DNA of 64,000 nucleotides from CALGLS01 sp965222105 (GTDB taxonomy: Bacteria > Bacteroidota > Bacteroidia > Chitinophagales > Saprospiraceae). The stretch is taken from positions 62,001 to 126,000 of the forward strand of contig CBDCTQ010000033.1 in NCBI GenBank assembly GCA_965222105.1, written 5' to 3'. Positions within the stretch are counted from its first letter, which is position 1, and each line of letters opens with the position of its first letter. A program made the position numbers and the translations under genes. Below, one piece after another: positions 8,931 to 17,016 of the stretch. The notes under the pieces are model-generated. The model did no database searches. It was not told the origin of the DNA and worked only from the letters and a program-made list of their open reading frames with translations.

Positions 8931-9533
8931 ATGGAACCATTTAAACACCTTCAGACTAGTGCTGTACCACTTCCTTTGGAACACATCGATACCGACCAGA
9001 TCGTGCCGGCCCGCTTTCTGAAAGCCACCTCCAGGAAAGGGTTTAGCGACCATCTTTTTTACGACTGGCGGCATGGCCGGGAAGGGAGTCTCAACAGCCA
9101 GTTTGTGCTCAACAATCCGATTTATAACGGCAAGATGCTGGTAGCAGGAAAAAATTTTGGTGCAGGTTCCAGTAGGGAGCATGCAGCCTGGGCCTTGTAC
9201 GATTATGGTTTCAGGGTGGTCGTATCCAGCTATTTTGCAGACATCTTCAAAGGCAATGCACTCAACACCGGGCTTTTGCCCGTAGAGGTCACCCCTGCTT
9301 TTTTAAGGGATATGTTCAGATGTATTGAAGATAACCCGAAGACACTTTTTACGGTACAACTGGAGGAGCAAATACTAACCAATCACGCCAATGGTTCGGA
9401 GTATCTGTTTGAGATTGATCCCTATAAAAAAATGTGTTTGCTCGAAGGACTTGACGACATCGACTTCCTGCTAAAACAGAAAGACGCCATCATCAATTTT
9501 GAAAAAAACAGCAAAATCCACCACTACCTATGA
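8931..9533 (+). CDS. leuD: 3-isopropylmalate dehydratase, small subunit
   Basis: This 200-residue swivel-domain subunit forms the isopropylmalate isomerase with LeuC. Typical sequence includes PLEHIDTDQIVPARFLK near the start and the GKNFGAGSSREHAAWAL loop that contacts substrate. ATG at 8931 gives the family's standard N-terminus (MEPFKHLQTSAVPL). The stop overlaps the leuB start by 4 bp (ATGA), so the two are probably coupled. Confidence 0.95.
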   Translation: MEPFKHLQTSAVPLPLEHIDTDQIVPARFLKATSRKGFSDHLFYDWRHGREGSLNSQFVLNNPIYNGKMLVAGKNFGAGSSREHAAWALYDYGFRVVVSSYFADIFKGNALNTGLLPVEVTPAFLRDMFRCIEDNPKTLFTVQLEEQILTNHANGSEYLFEIDPYKKMCLLEGLDDIDFLLKQKDAIINFEKNSKIHHYL

Positions 9534-10642
9534 ATAAGAAAATAGCGGTATTGTCAGGCGATGGAATCGGCCCTGAAGTGATGCGACAAACCCTCCGTGT
9601 ACTGGAAGCGGTGGCCCGTTTGTATGGCCACCAGTTTGATTATGTGTCGGCCCTGGTGGGGGCTTGTGCCATTGAAGATACGGGCGAACCGCTCCCCCAA
9701 CAAACCGCGAACAGTTGCCTGGAAGCGGATGCCGTGCTCTTCGGCGCCATTGGTCATCCTAAATACGACAATGACCCGGATGCCAGGGTCAGACCGGAGC
9801 AGGGACTGCTTCAGTTGCGCAAGTCGCTGGGGCTTTATGCCAATATACGGCCAGTCCTTATTTTCCCTGGACTGGAACATCTCTCCCCCCTGAAAAGTGA
9901 AATACTGGAAGGCGTCGACCTGGTCATCTACCGGGAGTTGACAGGAGGGATTTATTTTGGCGAGCGGGGAAGAGATGAAGCAACAGGGGCGGCCTATGAT
10001 ACTTGTTGGTATACCGCTGAGGAGGTCGTCCGCGTGGCCCGGTTTGCGTTTGTGGCGGCCCAAAGGCGCAAAAGAAAACTCACCCTTGTCGACAAAGCCA
10101 ATGTATTGGATAGTTCGCGTCTTTGGCGCGCCACGGTTCGGCAATTAGCGGTGGAATATCCCGATGTTATATTGGATTTTATGTTTGTAGACAATGCAGC
10201 CATGCAGTTGATACGGAATCCGGCCTGTTTTGATGTGATCCTTACCGGAAATATGTTTGGAGATATTCTTTCTGATGAAGCGAGTGTGCTGCCCGGCTCC
10301 ATGGGGTTGCTTCCTTCTGCTTCCATAGGAGATCGTTATGCCCTTTTCGAGCCCATCCACGGATCGTGGCCTCAGGCAGCGGGCAAGGATACTGCCAACC
10401 CTTTTGCCATGATGCTGTCCGCAGCGATGATGCTCGACCACTTTGGAGCTTACGACGAAGCCGAGCATATCCGGCATGCCATTTATACCTGTCTGAGCCA
10501 CGGTATTGGTACGGCTGATCTGCAGACCGGCATCTGCCTGAGTTGCTCTGAGATTGGAGAATTGATCGCATCTTTTATTTTGGAAGGAACTCAGGTTTTC
10601 GACAAAGCAAAAGTTTTAGGGAGTGTTTCTGCGATCAATTGA
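9530..10642 (+). CDS. leuB: 3-isopropylmalate dehydrogenase
   Basis: LeuB oxidises and decarboxylates 3-isopropylmalate to 2-oxoisocaproate with NAD+. The 370-residue protein begins KKIAVLSGDGIGPEVMRQ and contains ELTGGIYFGERGR and NMFGDILSDEASVLPGSMG, which are signatures of the isocitrate/isopropylmalate dehydrogenase family. It is the last gene of leuACDB and overlaps leuD by 4 bp. The final aminotransferase and the ilv genes are not in the window. A convergent DUF2200 gene follows after 32 bp. Confidence 0.95.
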   Translation: MNKKIAVLSGDGIGPEVMRQTLRVLEAVARLYGHQFDYVSALVGACAIEDTGEPLPQQTANSCLEADAVLFGAIGHPKYDNDPDARVRPEQGLLQLRKSLGLYANIRPVLIFPGLEHLSPLKSEILEGVDLVIYRELTGGIYFGERGRDEATGAAYDTCWYTAEEVVRVARFAFVAAQRRKRKLTLVDKANVLDSSRLWRATVRQLAVEYPDVILDFMFVDNAAMQLIRNPACFDVILTGNMFGDILSDEASVLPGSMGLLPSASIGDRYALFEPIHGSWPQAAGKDTANPFAMMLSAAMMLDHFGAYDEAEHIRHAIYTCLSHGIGTADLQTGICLSCSEIGELIASFILEGTQVFDKAKVLGSVSAIN

Positions 10643-10674
10643 TCACTCGTTTGAAAAGTGATAAGGTATTCTAC

Positions 10675-11040
10675 TTAACTCACCCGCAATATCTTATCCA
10701 TCTTACGTCCTCTTGCTAGTTCATCAACCAACTTATCCAGATACCTCACCTTTCGTGTCAGCGGATTTTCGATTTCTTCAATTCGGTAACCACAGATCAT
10801 CCCGGTGATCAGGCATGCATTCGGGTTTAAAGAAGCGCCTTCAAAAAAGCTTTCGAAAGTCGCTTTTTCTTTGATGAGCTCTTGCAGTCTTTGTTCATCA
10901 TAACCCGTTAGCCATTCTATGACTTGTTGTAATTCAGCGATTGTTCTGCCCTTTTTTTCGACTTTTGTAATGTAGAGCGGATAGATGGATGCAAATGTCA
11001 TTTCTGCAATGCGCTGGTGGTGGTCGGTTGCCCCTTTCAT
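10675..11040 (-). CDS. DUF2200 family protein
   Basis: The 121-residue cytosolic protein matches the DUF2200 pattern along its length: ASIYPLYITKVEKKGRT, EWLTGYDE, LNPNACLITGMICGYRIEEI, and a final YLDKLVDELARGRKMDKIL. The function of the family is not known. It is convergent with leuB and lies downstream of the K+ channel gene on the same strand, 229 bp away. Part of this gene also occurs in the decayed chimera at 5902-6040. Confidence 0.85.
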   Translation of the reverse strand: MKGATDHHQRIAEMTFASIYPLYITKVEKKGRTIAELQQVIEWLTGYDEQRLQELIKEKATFESFFEGASLNPNACLITGMICGYRIEEIENPLTRKVRYLDKLVDELARGRKMDKILRVS

Positions 11041-11139
11041 ATAATTTTATTTTTGATGCTTAATAGACATTATGAACAAAAATTTTGTATACAGCCTGAA
11101 TGCCCTTTTTGGCCTACCCTGCGTCACATCCCTGTCTGG

Positions 11140-11225
11140 CCGCCAGGCGAGGCTCGCCTTCGTAGCTAGGGCTACGAGGCTCCCTGCCGGCCGGCAGGCG
11201 GGCGGGTGTTCCTTGGTTAGACCAA
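11140..11225. repeat. GC-rich palindromic repeat between DUF2200 and channel gene
   Basis: This short GC-rich stretch in an AT-rich gap contains the palindrome CTGCCGGCCGGCAG and the imperfect mirror GTAGCTAGGGCTAC. Similar CCGCC/GGCGG and CCTGCC/GGCAGG palindromes recur in other gaps (15.9 kb, 37.3 kb, 50.4 kb). It resembles a REP-type intergenic element. No coding function is supported. Confidence 0.5.
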
Positions 11226-11268
11226 AAATTGCTATTCAGTTGCTATACATAAAATCCATTCATAATGT

Positions 11269-11949
11269 CTAATGACTCTTCAAATACTTACCAATAATAA
11301 CGGCAATAATAATGGTGAGGTATATCTGACCACAAATGGCGATGAACAACGACAAGGCCATCGCCGGTTCGTTGGTGGGGGTGATGTCGCCGTAGCCCAC
11401 AGTAGTGAGCGATACAAAGCTGAAATAGTAGTACCGATATGCTGATTGAGGTGAAAAGGTCTCGAAAAAAGAGCCGGGAACGATCAGATCGAGCAGGGAA
11501 CTCAGTTGCCCGCCGATGATGCCTATGATGAGGTATCCCGTTACAGCGCCGAATACCAGGTTGCGGTTGACTTCTTCGCGGCTCTGCACCAGTTGCCTGG
11601 AAATTTCATAGCCGATGAAGATGAAGCAGGCAAGACCGGCAAAAATCTGAAAATACAACAGGAAAGTAGGGCAGTCGTCGGCCAGCACCCGGCTTGTCCA
11701 AAAGCCGGCGATGGCCAGTCCGCCAAAAAGTAAGCCCAGTGTCAGCTCGGTCTTATTTTGGGTAACCGTGTATATACCAAAAAACACCACAAAGGTGTAG
11801 CCGATACTCAGGATGAGCCGGTCAAAACCGGGAATGAAAATCGCCCCTGCGGGAAAGAACATCATAACCATCAGGGAGAAGAACAACCAGAAATAGTTGT
11901 TGCTCTTTTTGTGATGGAGAGGATTGTAATTCGGAAAATTTAATCGCAT
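11269..11949 (-). CDS. Two-pore-type potassium channel (Ion_trans_2)
   Basis: The protein has several membrane segments and ends with the pore loop SLTTVGYGDITP, the K+ selectivity filter, followed by a last helix. No RCK/TrkA-N nucleotide-binding domain follows, so gating is not through a cytosolic ring encoded here. ATG at 11949 (226 residues) was chosen because the earlier TTG at 11982 lies in a TAnnTTTG promoter box (11970-11977) on this strand. A piece of this gene also occurs at 5992-6040. Confidence 0.85.
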   Translation of the reverse strand: MRLNFPNYNPLHHKKSNNYFWLFFSLMVMMFFPAGAIFIPGFDRLILSIGYTFVVFFGIYTVTQNKTELTLGLLFGGLAIAGFWTSRVLADDCPTFLLYFQIFAGLACFIFIGYEISRQLVQSREEVNRNLVFGAVTGYLIIGIIGGQLSSLLDLIVPGSFFETFSPQSAYRYYYFSFVSLTTVGYGDITPTNEPAMALSLFIAICGQIYLTIIIAVIIGKYLKSH

Positions 11950-11969
11950 ATCACAGCAGCTTGCATCCC

Positions 11970-11977
11970 CAAAGATA
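11970..11977 (-). promoter_or_regulatory. TAnnTTTG -7 box for the K+ channel gene
   Basis: On the minus strand the sequence reads TATCTTTG, an exact match to the Bacteroidota -7 consensus, about 20 bp before the chosen ATG at 11949. It excludes the upstream TTG as the start. No clear -33 TTG was identified at the expected distance. Confidence 0.55.
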
Positions 11978-11991
11978 CGCAAATTGTGGGG

Positions 11992-12546
11992 TTACTCCCA
12001 AACGACTGTTGGCGAGGATTGACTGATGGTGGCGCCCGATTCGAATGTCGTCGTTATGGTAAACTGATGGGTGTGGTTGTCGAGGGGTTTTTCGGTGAGG
12101 TAAAGATAAAGGGGAGTGTACAGATCGGGTTCACGAACACCAAGGAGGGCGACCCAATCGGAAACAGGAGTTTGGCCGTAGAAGTGGGCAATATCGTTGA
12201 GGGAGGAGCCGATGGGTTTGCCGTTGAACAAAGCATTGCTGGTGACGGTCAATGAGGTTAATTGGTCTTTCATACCTTCATAGCCGGGGTCTTCACAGGA
12301 TGTTGCCAGGCAATTACTTACGGGAAGATGTGGTGCCCAGGAAGAAAGAAACTCCACATTCAGGTCTATTCGCAACACGAGTTCGAGGGTGCGGATGGTA
12401 TCGGTTGGGGGTTGAGTCAAGTCCTGATTTAGGGGTACTATCTGATAATCGGTGATGTTCCAAAAGGGCTTGATGTCTTTACAGATGCAACTGACCAGCG
12501 CGAGCAGGCCGCTGGCGAAGAGGATGGTTAGGAGTCTTTTTTTCAT
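11992..12546 (-). CDS. Lipoprotein of unknown function
   Basis: The 184-residue protein begins with a lipoprotein signal (MKKRLLTILFASGLLALVSC, lipid Cys at 20). The mature part has paired cysteines (CICKD, NCLATSCED) and alternating beta-type segments, with no domain I recognise. It lies between the K+ channel and the small Cys-rich membrane protein, all on the minus strand, but spacing does not prove an operon. Confidence 0.65.
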   Translation of the reverse strand: MKKRLLTILFASGLLALVSCICKDIKPFWNITDYQIVPLNQDLTQPPTDTIRTLELVLRIDLNVEFLSSWAPHLPVSNCLATSCEDPGYEGMKDQLTSLTVTSNALFNGKPIGSSLNDIAHFYGQTPVSDWVALLGVREPDLYTPLYLYLTEKPLDNHTHQFTITTTFESGATISQSSPTVVWE

Positions 12547-12616
12547 AACTTAATTGGGTTGATATTTTTTGTGTAGAATGCACTCTTTAAAAAAGAATGG
12601 CTTTATAATAGTTAAA

Positions 12617-12826
12617 CTACCCAGTTTTCCCCTCCGGCATTTTGCAAGCCTCCCCTTCTTGCTTTCCACAAACGGAGCACTCCCCGACCTGCGATTTGAG
12701 CATGGGGTTATTGGTGGCGCAGGTGCCCCGAAATTCTTTGCCGGTGACCACATGCCGGATGTTGATCATGATGAAGGAGAGGGCGAACACGCCGAATATG
12801 ATGGCCAGGATATATAAAAATTCCAT
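12617..12826 (-). CDS. Small single-pass membrane protein with Cys-rich tail
   Basis: The 69-residue protein starts MEFLYILAIIFGVFALSFIM, one N-terminal membrane helix, followed by a short tail with four cysteines (GTCATNNP, CSVCGK, ACK). Similar small proteins are widespread in Bacteroidota. The layout recalls NqrM (DUF539), the Cys-tailed assembly factor of Na+-NQR, but the CGG-type motif differs, so this is only an idea. The ATG at 12826 was preferred to an upstream start that would lengthen the protein into the mazG promoter region. Confidence 0.6.
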   Translation of the reverse strand: MEFLYILAIIFGVFALSFIMINIRHVVTGKEFRGTCATNNPMLKSQVGECSVCGKQEGEACKMPEGKTG

Positions 12827-12879
12827 GGGTGTTTTTTTTAATTTACCTGGAAAGGAAACAACCCTTGCGGGTAAAGGTT

Positions 12880-12900
12880 TATCTTTGTCGTACAAAGGTA
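12880..12900. promoter_or_regulatory. Back-to-back TAnnTTTG -7 boxes, mazG / small membrane gene
   Basis: TATCTTTG on the plus strand (12880-12887) points to mazG at 12927. TACCTTTG on the minus strand (12893-12900) points to the small membrane gene starting at 12826. Both match the Bacteroidota consensus exactly and lie 5 bp apart, so the two polymerase sites would overlap. Confidence 0.5.
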
Positions 12901-12926
12901 ACACTATTTTGAATTTAAAACCAAGC

Positions 12927-13685
12927 ATGACAAAAAAACTAAAAGCCTTCCAGCGCCTGCTGACCATCATGGACGAACTGCGCGAACAATGCCCCTGGGA
13001 CCGCAAACAAACCTTCCAAAGCCTGCGCAACCTCACCATCGAAGAGACCTACGAACTGGCCGACGCCCTCCTCGAAGAAGACCTCGACGAGATCAAAGAG
13101 GAGATCGGCGACCTGATGCTCCACCTGGTTTTCTATGCCAGGATCGCTGACGAAAAGAAGGCCTTCGACATCGCCGATGCCATCAATGCCGTTTGCGAAA
13201 AGCTGATAAAACGCCACCCTCACATCTATGGCGACGTGGTGGTGGAAAACGAAGAAGATGTCAAAAAAAACTGGGAGCAACTCAAACTCCGGGAAGGTAA
13301 AAAGTCCGTACTTTCGGGAGTACCCAAATCCCTCCCTGCCATGGTGAAGGCCTACCGTATGCAGGAGAAAACCAGGCAGGTGGGATTTGAGTGGGAAAAT
13401 GCCGAGCAGGTATGGGACAAGGTGGAAGAGGAAATGGCCGAGTTTAAGGAGGCCATGTCCCAACAACAGTCTTCCCAAAAGGTGGAAGAGGAATTTGGCG
13501 ATGTGTTGTTTTCCCTAATCAACTACGCCCGCTTTCAGGGCATCGACCCGGAGACGGCCCTGGAACGGGTGAACCGAAAATTTAAAAAACGCTTTGAATA
13601 CATCGAAGCACATGCCGACCGGCCCTTAACGGAAATGTCGCTGGCAGAGATGGATGCACTTTGGGAGGAGGCTAAGGGGAGTTGA
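12927..13685 (+). CDS. mazG: Nucleoside triphosphate pyrophosphohydrolase MazG
   Basis: MazG hydrolyses (d)NTPs to the monophosphate and pyrophosphate, cleaning the nucleotide pool. The 252-residue protein has two MazG domains: REQCPWDRKQTFQSLRNLTI with EETYELADALLEEDLDEIKE in the first half, and EEEMAEFKEAM with EEEFGDVLFSLINYAR in the second, including the acidic metal-binding EExxE/ExxD patterns. ATG at 12927 gives the usual N-terminus; the frame continues upstream without homology. It converges with the EF-G gene. Confidence 0.93.
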   Translation: MTKKLKAFQRLLTIMDELREQCPWDRKQTFQSLRNLTIEETYELADALLEEDLDEIKEEIGDLMLHLVFYARIADEKKAFDIADAINAVCEKLIKRHPHIYGDVVVENEEDVKKNWEQLKLREGKKSVLSGVPKSLPAMVKAYRMQEKTRQVGFEWENAEQVWDKVEEEMAEFKEAMSQQQSSQKVEEEFGDVLFSLINYARFQGIDPETALERVNRKFKKRFEYIEAHADRPLTEMSLAEMDALWEEAKGS

Positions 13686-13743
13686 AGTTATAAAATCAAA
13701 GATAAAAAAGAAAATAATGTCAAGCTGCGTTATCTACCTATCG

Positions 13744-15855
13744 TCATCCCCCGGCTATCACCCCCTCCACCAATCGATCCGGCAGCAGAGCATACCGTTT
13801 GAACGACATGGTGTAGCTGGCCCGTCCGGCACTCACCGTCCGCAAATGATTGATGTATCCAAACATTTCAGCCAGGGGTACCTCCGCCGTAATGTGTGCC
13901 TGCCGACCCTGAGCCGTTTGCGACAAAATGATGCCCCGCCGTCTGTTCAAACCGCTCATCACATTGCCCAGATATTCATCGGGCGTGTAGACATCCACCA
14001 GCATCAGGGGTTCCATCAGGCGGGGCGACATGCGCAGGGCAGCCGCACGGAACGTCTCGACGGCACAACGCTCAAAAGCCATTGCGTTGGAGTCTTTGAC
14101 GTGGGTGTCGCCATCCAGCAGTTCCACCTTCAAATGTTCAATCGGATGACCCGCCAGCACCCCCTGGTTCAACATTTTGCGGAAGCCCGTCTCCACAGCA
14201 GGTATCATGTCCTTGGGGATGTTGCCGCCGGTTACCTTGTTGACAAACTGAAGGCGCTGTCCTCTTTGTGTAAACGCCTCACTCTCCAAAAAGGAAGGGT
14301 CGGCAGGGCCTATGTTCACTTCAATTTCTGCAAATAACCCCCTGCCACCGCGTTGCTTCTTCAATAGGTGCCGGTGCTGAACCGTCTGCAAAAACACTTC
14401 CCGGTAAGCCACCTTGGGGGTACCAACATTGACAGCGACGCCGTGATCCGTTTTCAACTTGTCGACGATGATTTCCAAATGAAGTTCCCCCATGCCCAGC
14501 ATCGTCGTCTGTCCCGTATCCTGATCGGTTTGAACGTGGAAGCTCGGATCTTCCAATTGCAATTTAGCCAAAGCGGTTGCCAACTTGTCGAGTTGGTCGC
14601 TGCGTTTGGCCTCGACCGCCATGCTGATCACCGGTTTGGGGATCACCAGGTTTTCCAACAGGATGGGTGCGTCTTTTGCGCAAAGCGTATCGCCGGTTCG
14701 AATCGTTCTCAGGCCTATCGTCGCCACAATGTCACCTGCCGAAGCCACGGGTACTTCCTGGCGGGTGTCGGCATGTATCTGATACAGCCGGGCAATGCGC
14801 TCCATTTTTCCCGTCCTCGGGTTCAGCACCCGTTCACCGGCTCGAAGGGTACCTCCATACACGCGGAAGAAACACCATTGCCGGTTTTGGTTGTCCAAAA
14901 TAATTTTGAACGCCAGGGCAACAAATGGCGCATCACTTTCAGGAGTCCGATGGATGACCTCCTTCGACCGGAGGTCGACCCCTTCCGTTTGACCGCGATC
15001 TATCGGCGAGGGGAGAAAATCGCAAATGGCATCCAACAATGTTTGAATCCCTTTGTTTTTGTAGGCAGCTCCCGGCAAAACGGGTATTATTTTTCGTTTT
15101 AAAACCGCCATGCGCAACACCGCTTTCAACGACGTAAGATCAATGTTGTCGGGATTCTTTAAATATTGGTGGAACAAGCCTTCGTCGTAAAGAACTGTGG
15201 CTTCCAGCAAAGCTTTTCGATGGAGTTTGGCTTCCGCCAACAGGTCGGCGGGTATCTCCCGGTCTGCCAGCAGCGCACCGTCTTCATCCCAGTAGGTGGC
15301 TTTCATTTCGATTAAATCGACGACTCCCCTGAATTTGTTTTCATTACCGATGGGCAGTTGGATGGCCAATGGATTGGCGCCAAGCCGGGTTTGCATTTGC
15401 CGGATCACGTTCAGATAGTCCGCTCCCACCCGGTCCAGTTTGTTGACCATAGCGATGACCGGTACAGCATACCTTGCCGATTGTTGCCAGACGGTTTCCG
15501 TTTGTGGTTCTACACCTGCCACGGCATCAAATAACAATACCATTCCGTCGAGCACGCGGAGCGACCGTTCCACCTCGATCATAAAGTCAACATGGCCAGG
15601 CGTGTCGATGATGTTGATGGCAAAGGTTTGTTCGCCTTGCGTCCAGGTGATGTGGGTTGCAGCCGAACTGATGGTGATCCCTTTTTCGATCTCCTGTTTG
15701 GAAGTATCCATCTGGCTGTTGCCAAAATGGGTTTCGCCCATTCGATGCGAGCGTCCTGTGAAGTAAAGCAGGCGTTCGGTCAACGTGGTTTTGCCGGCGT
15801 CGATGTGGGCGGCAATGCCTATATTTCTTAGTCTTTGCAGATTCTTGCGTTTCAT
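13744..15855 (-). CDS. fusA: Elongation factor G paralogue, standalone
   Basis: This 703-residue GTPase of the EF-G family has the P-loop AHIDAGKTT, DTPGHVDF and NKLD motifs, and EF-G domains to the end. EF-G drives ribosomal translocation and, with RRF, recycling. The switch I area reads MDTSKQEIEKGITI in place of the canonical DWMEQEQERGITI, and the gene is not next to rpsL, rpsG or tuf, so it looks like a divergent second copy. ATG at 15855 was chosen; the upstream 37 codons lie in repeat sequence. A TAnnTTTG box lies at 15885-15892. Confidence 0.88.
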   Translation of the reverse strand: MKRKNLQRLRNIGIAAHIDAGKTTLTERLLYFTGRSHRMGETHFGNSQMDTSKQEIEKGITISSAATHITWTQGEQTFAINIIDTPGHVDFMIEVERSLRVLDGMVLLFDAVAGVEPQTETVWQQSARYAVPVIAMVNKLDRVGADYLNVIRQMQTRLGANPLAIQLPIGNENKFRGVVDLIEMKATYWDEDGALLADREIPADLLAEAKLHRKALLEATVLYDEGLFHQYLKNPDNIDLTSLKAVLRMAVLKRKIIPVLPGAAYKNKGIQTLLDAICDFLPSPIDRGQTEGVDLRSKEVIHRTPESDAPFVALAFKIILDNQNRQWCFFRVYGGTLRAGERVLNPRTGKMERIARLYQIHADTRQEVPVASAGDIVATIGLRTIRTGDTLCAKDAPILLENLVIPKPVISMAVEAKRSDQLDKLATALAKLQLEDPSFHVQTDQDTGQTTMLGMGELHLEIIVDKLKTDHGVAVNVGTPKVAYREVFLQTVQHRHLLKKQRGGRGLFAEIEVNIGPADPSFLESEAFTQRGQRLQFVNKVTGGNIPKDMIPAVETGFRKMLNQGVLAGHPIEHLKVELLDGDTHVKDSNAMAFERCAVETFRAAALRMSPRLMEPLMLVDVYTPDEYLGNVMSGLNRRRGIILSQTAQGRQAHITAEVPLAEMFGYINHLRTVSAGRASYTMSFKRYALLPDRLVEGVIAGG

Positions 15856-15884
15856 GATTTTAATGAATGAATAAGAGTGCGTGA

Positions 15885-15892
15885 CAAATCTA
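15885..15892 (-). promoter_or_regulatory. TAnnTTTG -7 box for the EF-G paralogue
   Basis: On the minus strand the sequence is TAGATTTG, about 30 bp upstream of the ATG at 15855, and it matches the Bacteroidota -7 consensus. Confidence 0.45.
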
Positions 15893-15946
15893 TCTGGCGG
15901 TAGACAGGCCTGTCCCGCCGAAGGGCGGGAATCGCTGCGGCTCTTA

Positions 15947-16038
15947 CCACAAAGGCACAGAAACACAGAGATTTACACCTGCCTGCGGCAGGCAGGGAGA
16001 AAATCTCCGTGTGGCTCCGTGTCTTCGGGGCTTTGTGG
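15947..16038. repeat. Dispersed CACAAAGGCACAG inverted-repeat element, copy 1
   Basis: CCACAAAG at the left pairs with CTTTGTGG at the right, and CACAGAGATTT pairs imperfectly with AAATCTCCGTG inside, giving a long hairpin around a CCTGCC/GGCAGG palindrome. A related segment (ACCACAAAGGCACAGAGGCAC) lies inside the small gene at 46.9 kb. This looks like a mobile, non-coding intergenic repeat. Confidence 0.6.
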
Positions 16039-16417
16039 CGAGAAGTTCCGCGAACCTGCCCCGCCTTTAGCGGGGTACGTCAAGCACTCAAAATAACACA
16101 ATGGGCTGGCCCGCCGAGAACTGGCCGACAATGGGAATGGAAAGCCGCATGGGCAGCCAATGTGTTAGGGCCGCAATGGCTCCATTTCCAAAAAGTACAA
16201 ACTTAAAAAATAAAATGCAGGAATACAGACTTCTTTAGCCGCAGCTAAAAAGTCAGCTCGGACTTACCCCTGCCGGGCAGGAATAAATCGCAATGGACGG
16301 AAGACCATTTTGAAGGAGGTGAGGAGGAAGACCTTTTTCATGATTTTGATGAATGAGTTCTTGTGTGATTTAGAACGATGGAGGTGCGGAAATCGTTCCA
16401 ATAATGCAAATAAATCA

Positions 16418-16897
16418 TCAGGTTAACTTAGCTTGTTTTTGGGCGTGTTGCTCCAGCTCGGTCAGCAATTGGGTAAACATTCGCGTCATCCTCGACCTCA
16501 ATATCGGACTTATCAGGTTGAACAGGTGTTTGAGCCGCATCTCCACGTCGATTGTCACCAATGACCGGTCATTGCCTATGGGTTTTACCCGGGTGTGGTT
16601 TCGCGAAAGCGACAACATGAATTTAGGTACATCAACCGCATCAAAAATGAATTCGCGGTTTTCATCCGAATACATGGTTAGTATTTCATTGGCTTTAACT
16701 ACAGCGCTTTCGGTGTACCTTCCTGCCACCGGTGCATGGGGGAGGGGCGTATACTCCGGAGGAATGTCCTCGGGTTTTGAAGCCCTGGAGTAATTCACTA
16801 CACTAAACCACTCGCCAATTTGAGCATACTGATTTCCCAAAATATCCCAGACTACATTGGCCGGGGCATTGAGTTCTTTTTCGATATGTAGTTTCAT
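16418..16897 (-). CDS. SRPBCC-fold protein
   Basis: The 159-residue protein begins MKLHIEKELNAPANVVWDIL, typical of the polyketide cyclase/dehydrase (START-like, SRPBCC) fold, with the hydrophobic-ligand pocket pattern and a long C-terminal helix (FTQLLTELEQHA). The ligand is unknown. It follows the TetR and barrel genes on the same strand, separated from the barrel gene by a hairpin at 16928-16960, so it may be the third gene of that operon. Confidence 0.7.
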   Translation of the reverse strand: MKLHIEKELNAPANVVWDILGNQYAQIGEWFSVVNYSRASKPEDIPPEYTPLPHAPVAGRYTESAVVKANEILTMYSDENREFIFDAVDVPKFMLSLSRNHTRVKPIGNDRSLVTIDVEMRLKHLFNLISPILRSRMTRMFTQLLTELEQHAQKQAKLT

Positions 16898-16927
16898 TGT
16901 TAGACTTTTTTGATATTACCCCTTGTC

Positions 16928-16960
16928 GGGCTTTTCAACCTTTGGAGCATGAAAAGCCCG
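16928..16960. terminator. Strong hairpin between the barrel and SRPBCC genes
   Basis: CGGGCTTTTCA pairs perfectly with TGAAAAGCCCG (11 bp), with a further CCCC/GGGG outside. On the minus strand it lies after the barrel gene's stop and before the SRPBCC start. It lacks a T-run there, so it could be a weak terminator, a processing site or a structure in the leader of the SRPBCC gene. Confidence 0.45.
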
Positions 16961-17016
16961 CACACGGGGTTGCTACTATGAATTGGTTTACTTGTTTGAA
17001 TTAGAGGTTGTGTGTT

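Larger units (their letters stand above)
15856..16417. other. Gene-free gap with palindromic repeats
   Basis: This 562-bp gap holds GC-rich palindromes (CCCGCCGAAGGGCGGG near 15915; CCTGCCTGCGGCAGGCAGG near 15988) and the CACAAAGGCACAG repeat described separately. Near 16338 a second short copy of the EF-G leader (TTTCATGATTTT followed by ATGAATGA) is present, followed on the minus strand by only about 25 codons. I see no credible gene. Confidence 0.5.

Noticed and set aside
14368..15102. A 244-codon plus-strand frame inside the EF-G gene
   Set aside because: EF-G motifs on the other strand are unmistakable; this frame is a by-product of GC-rich codons.
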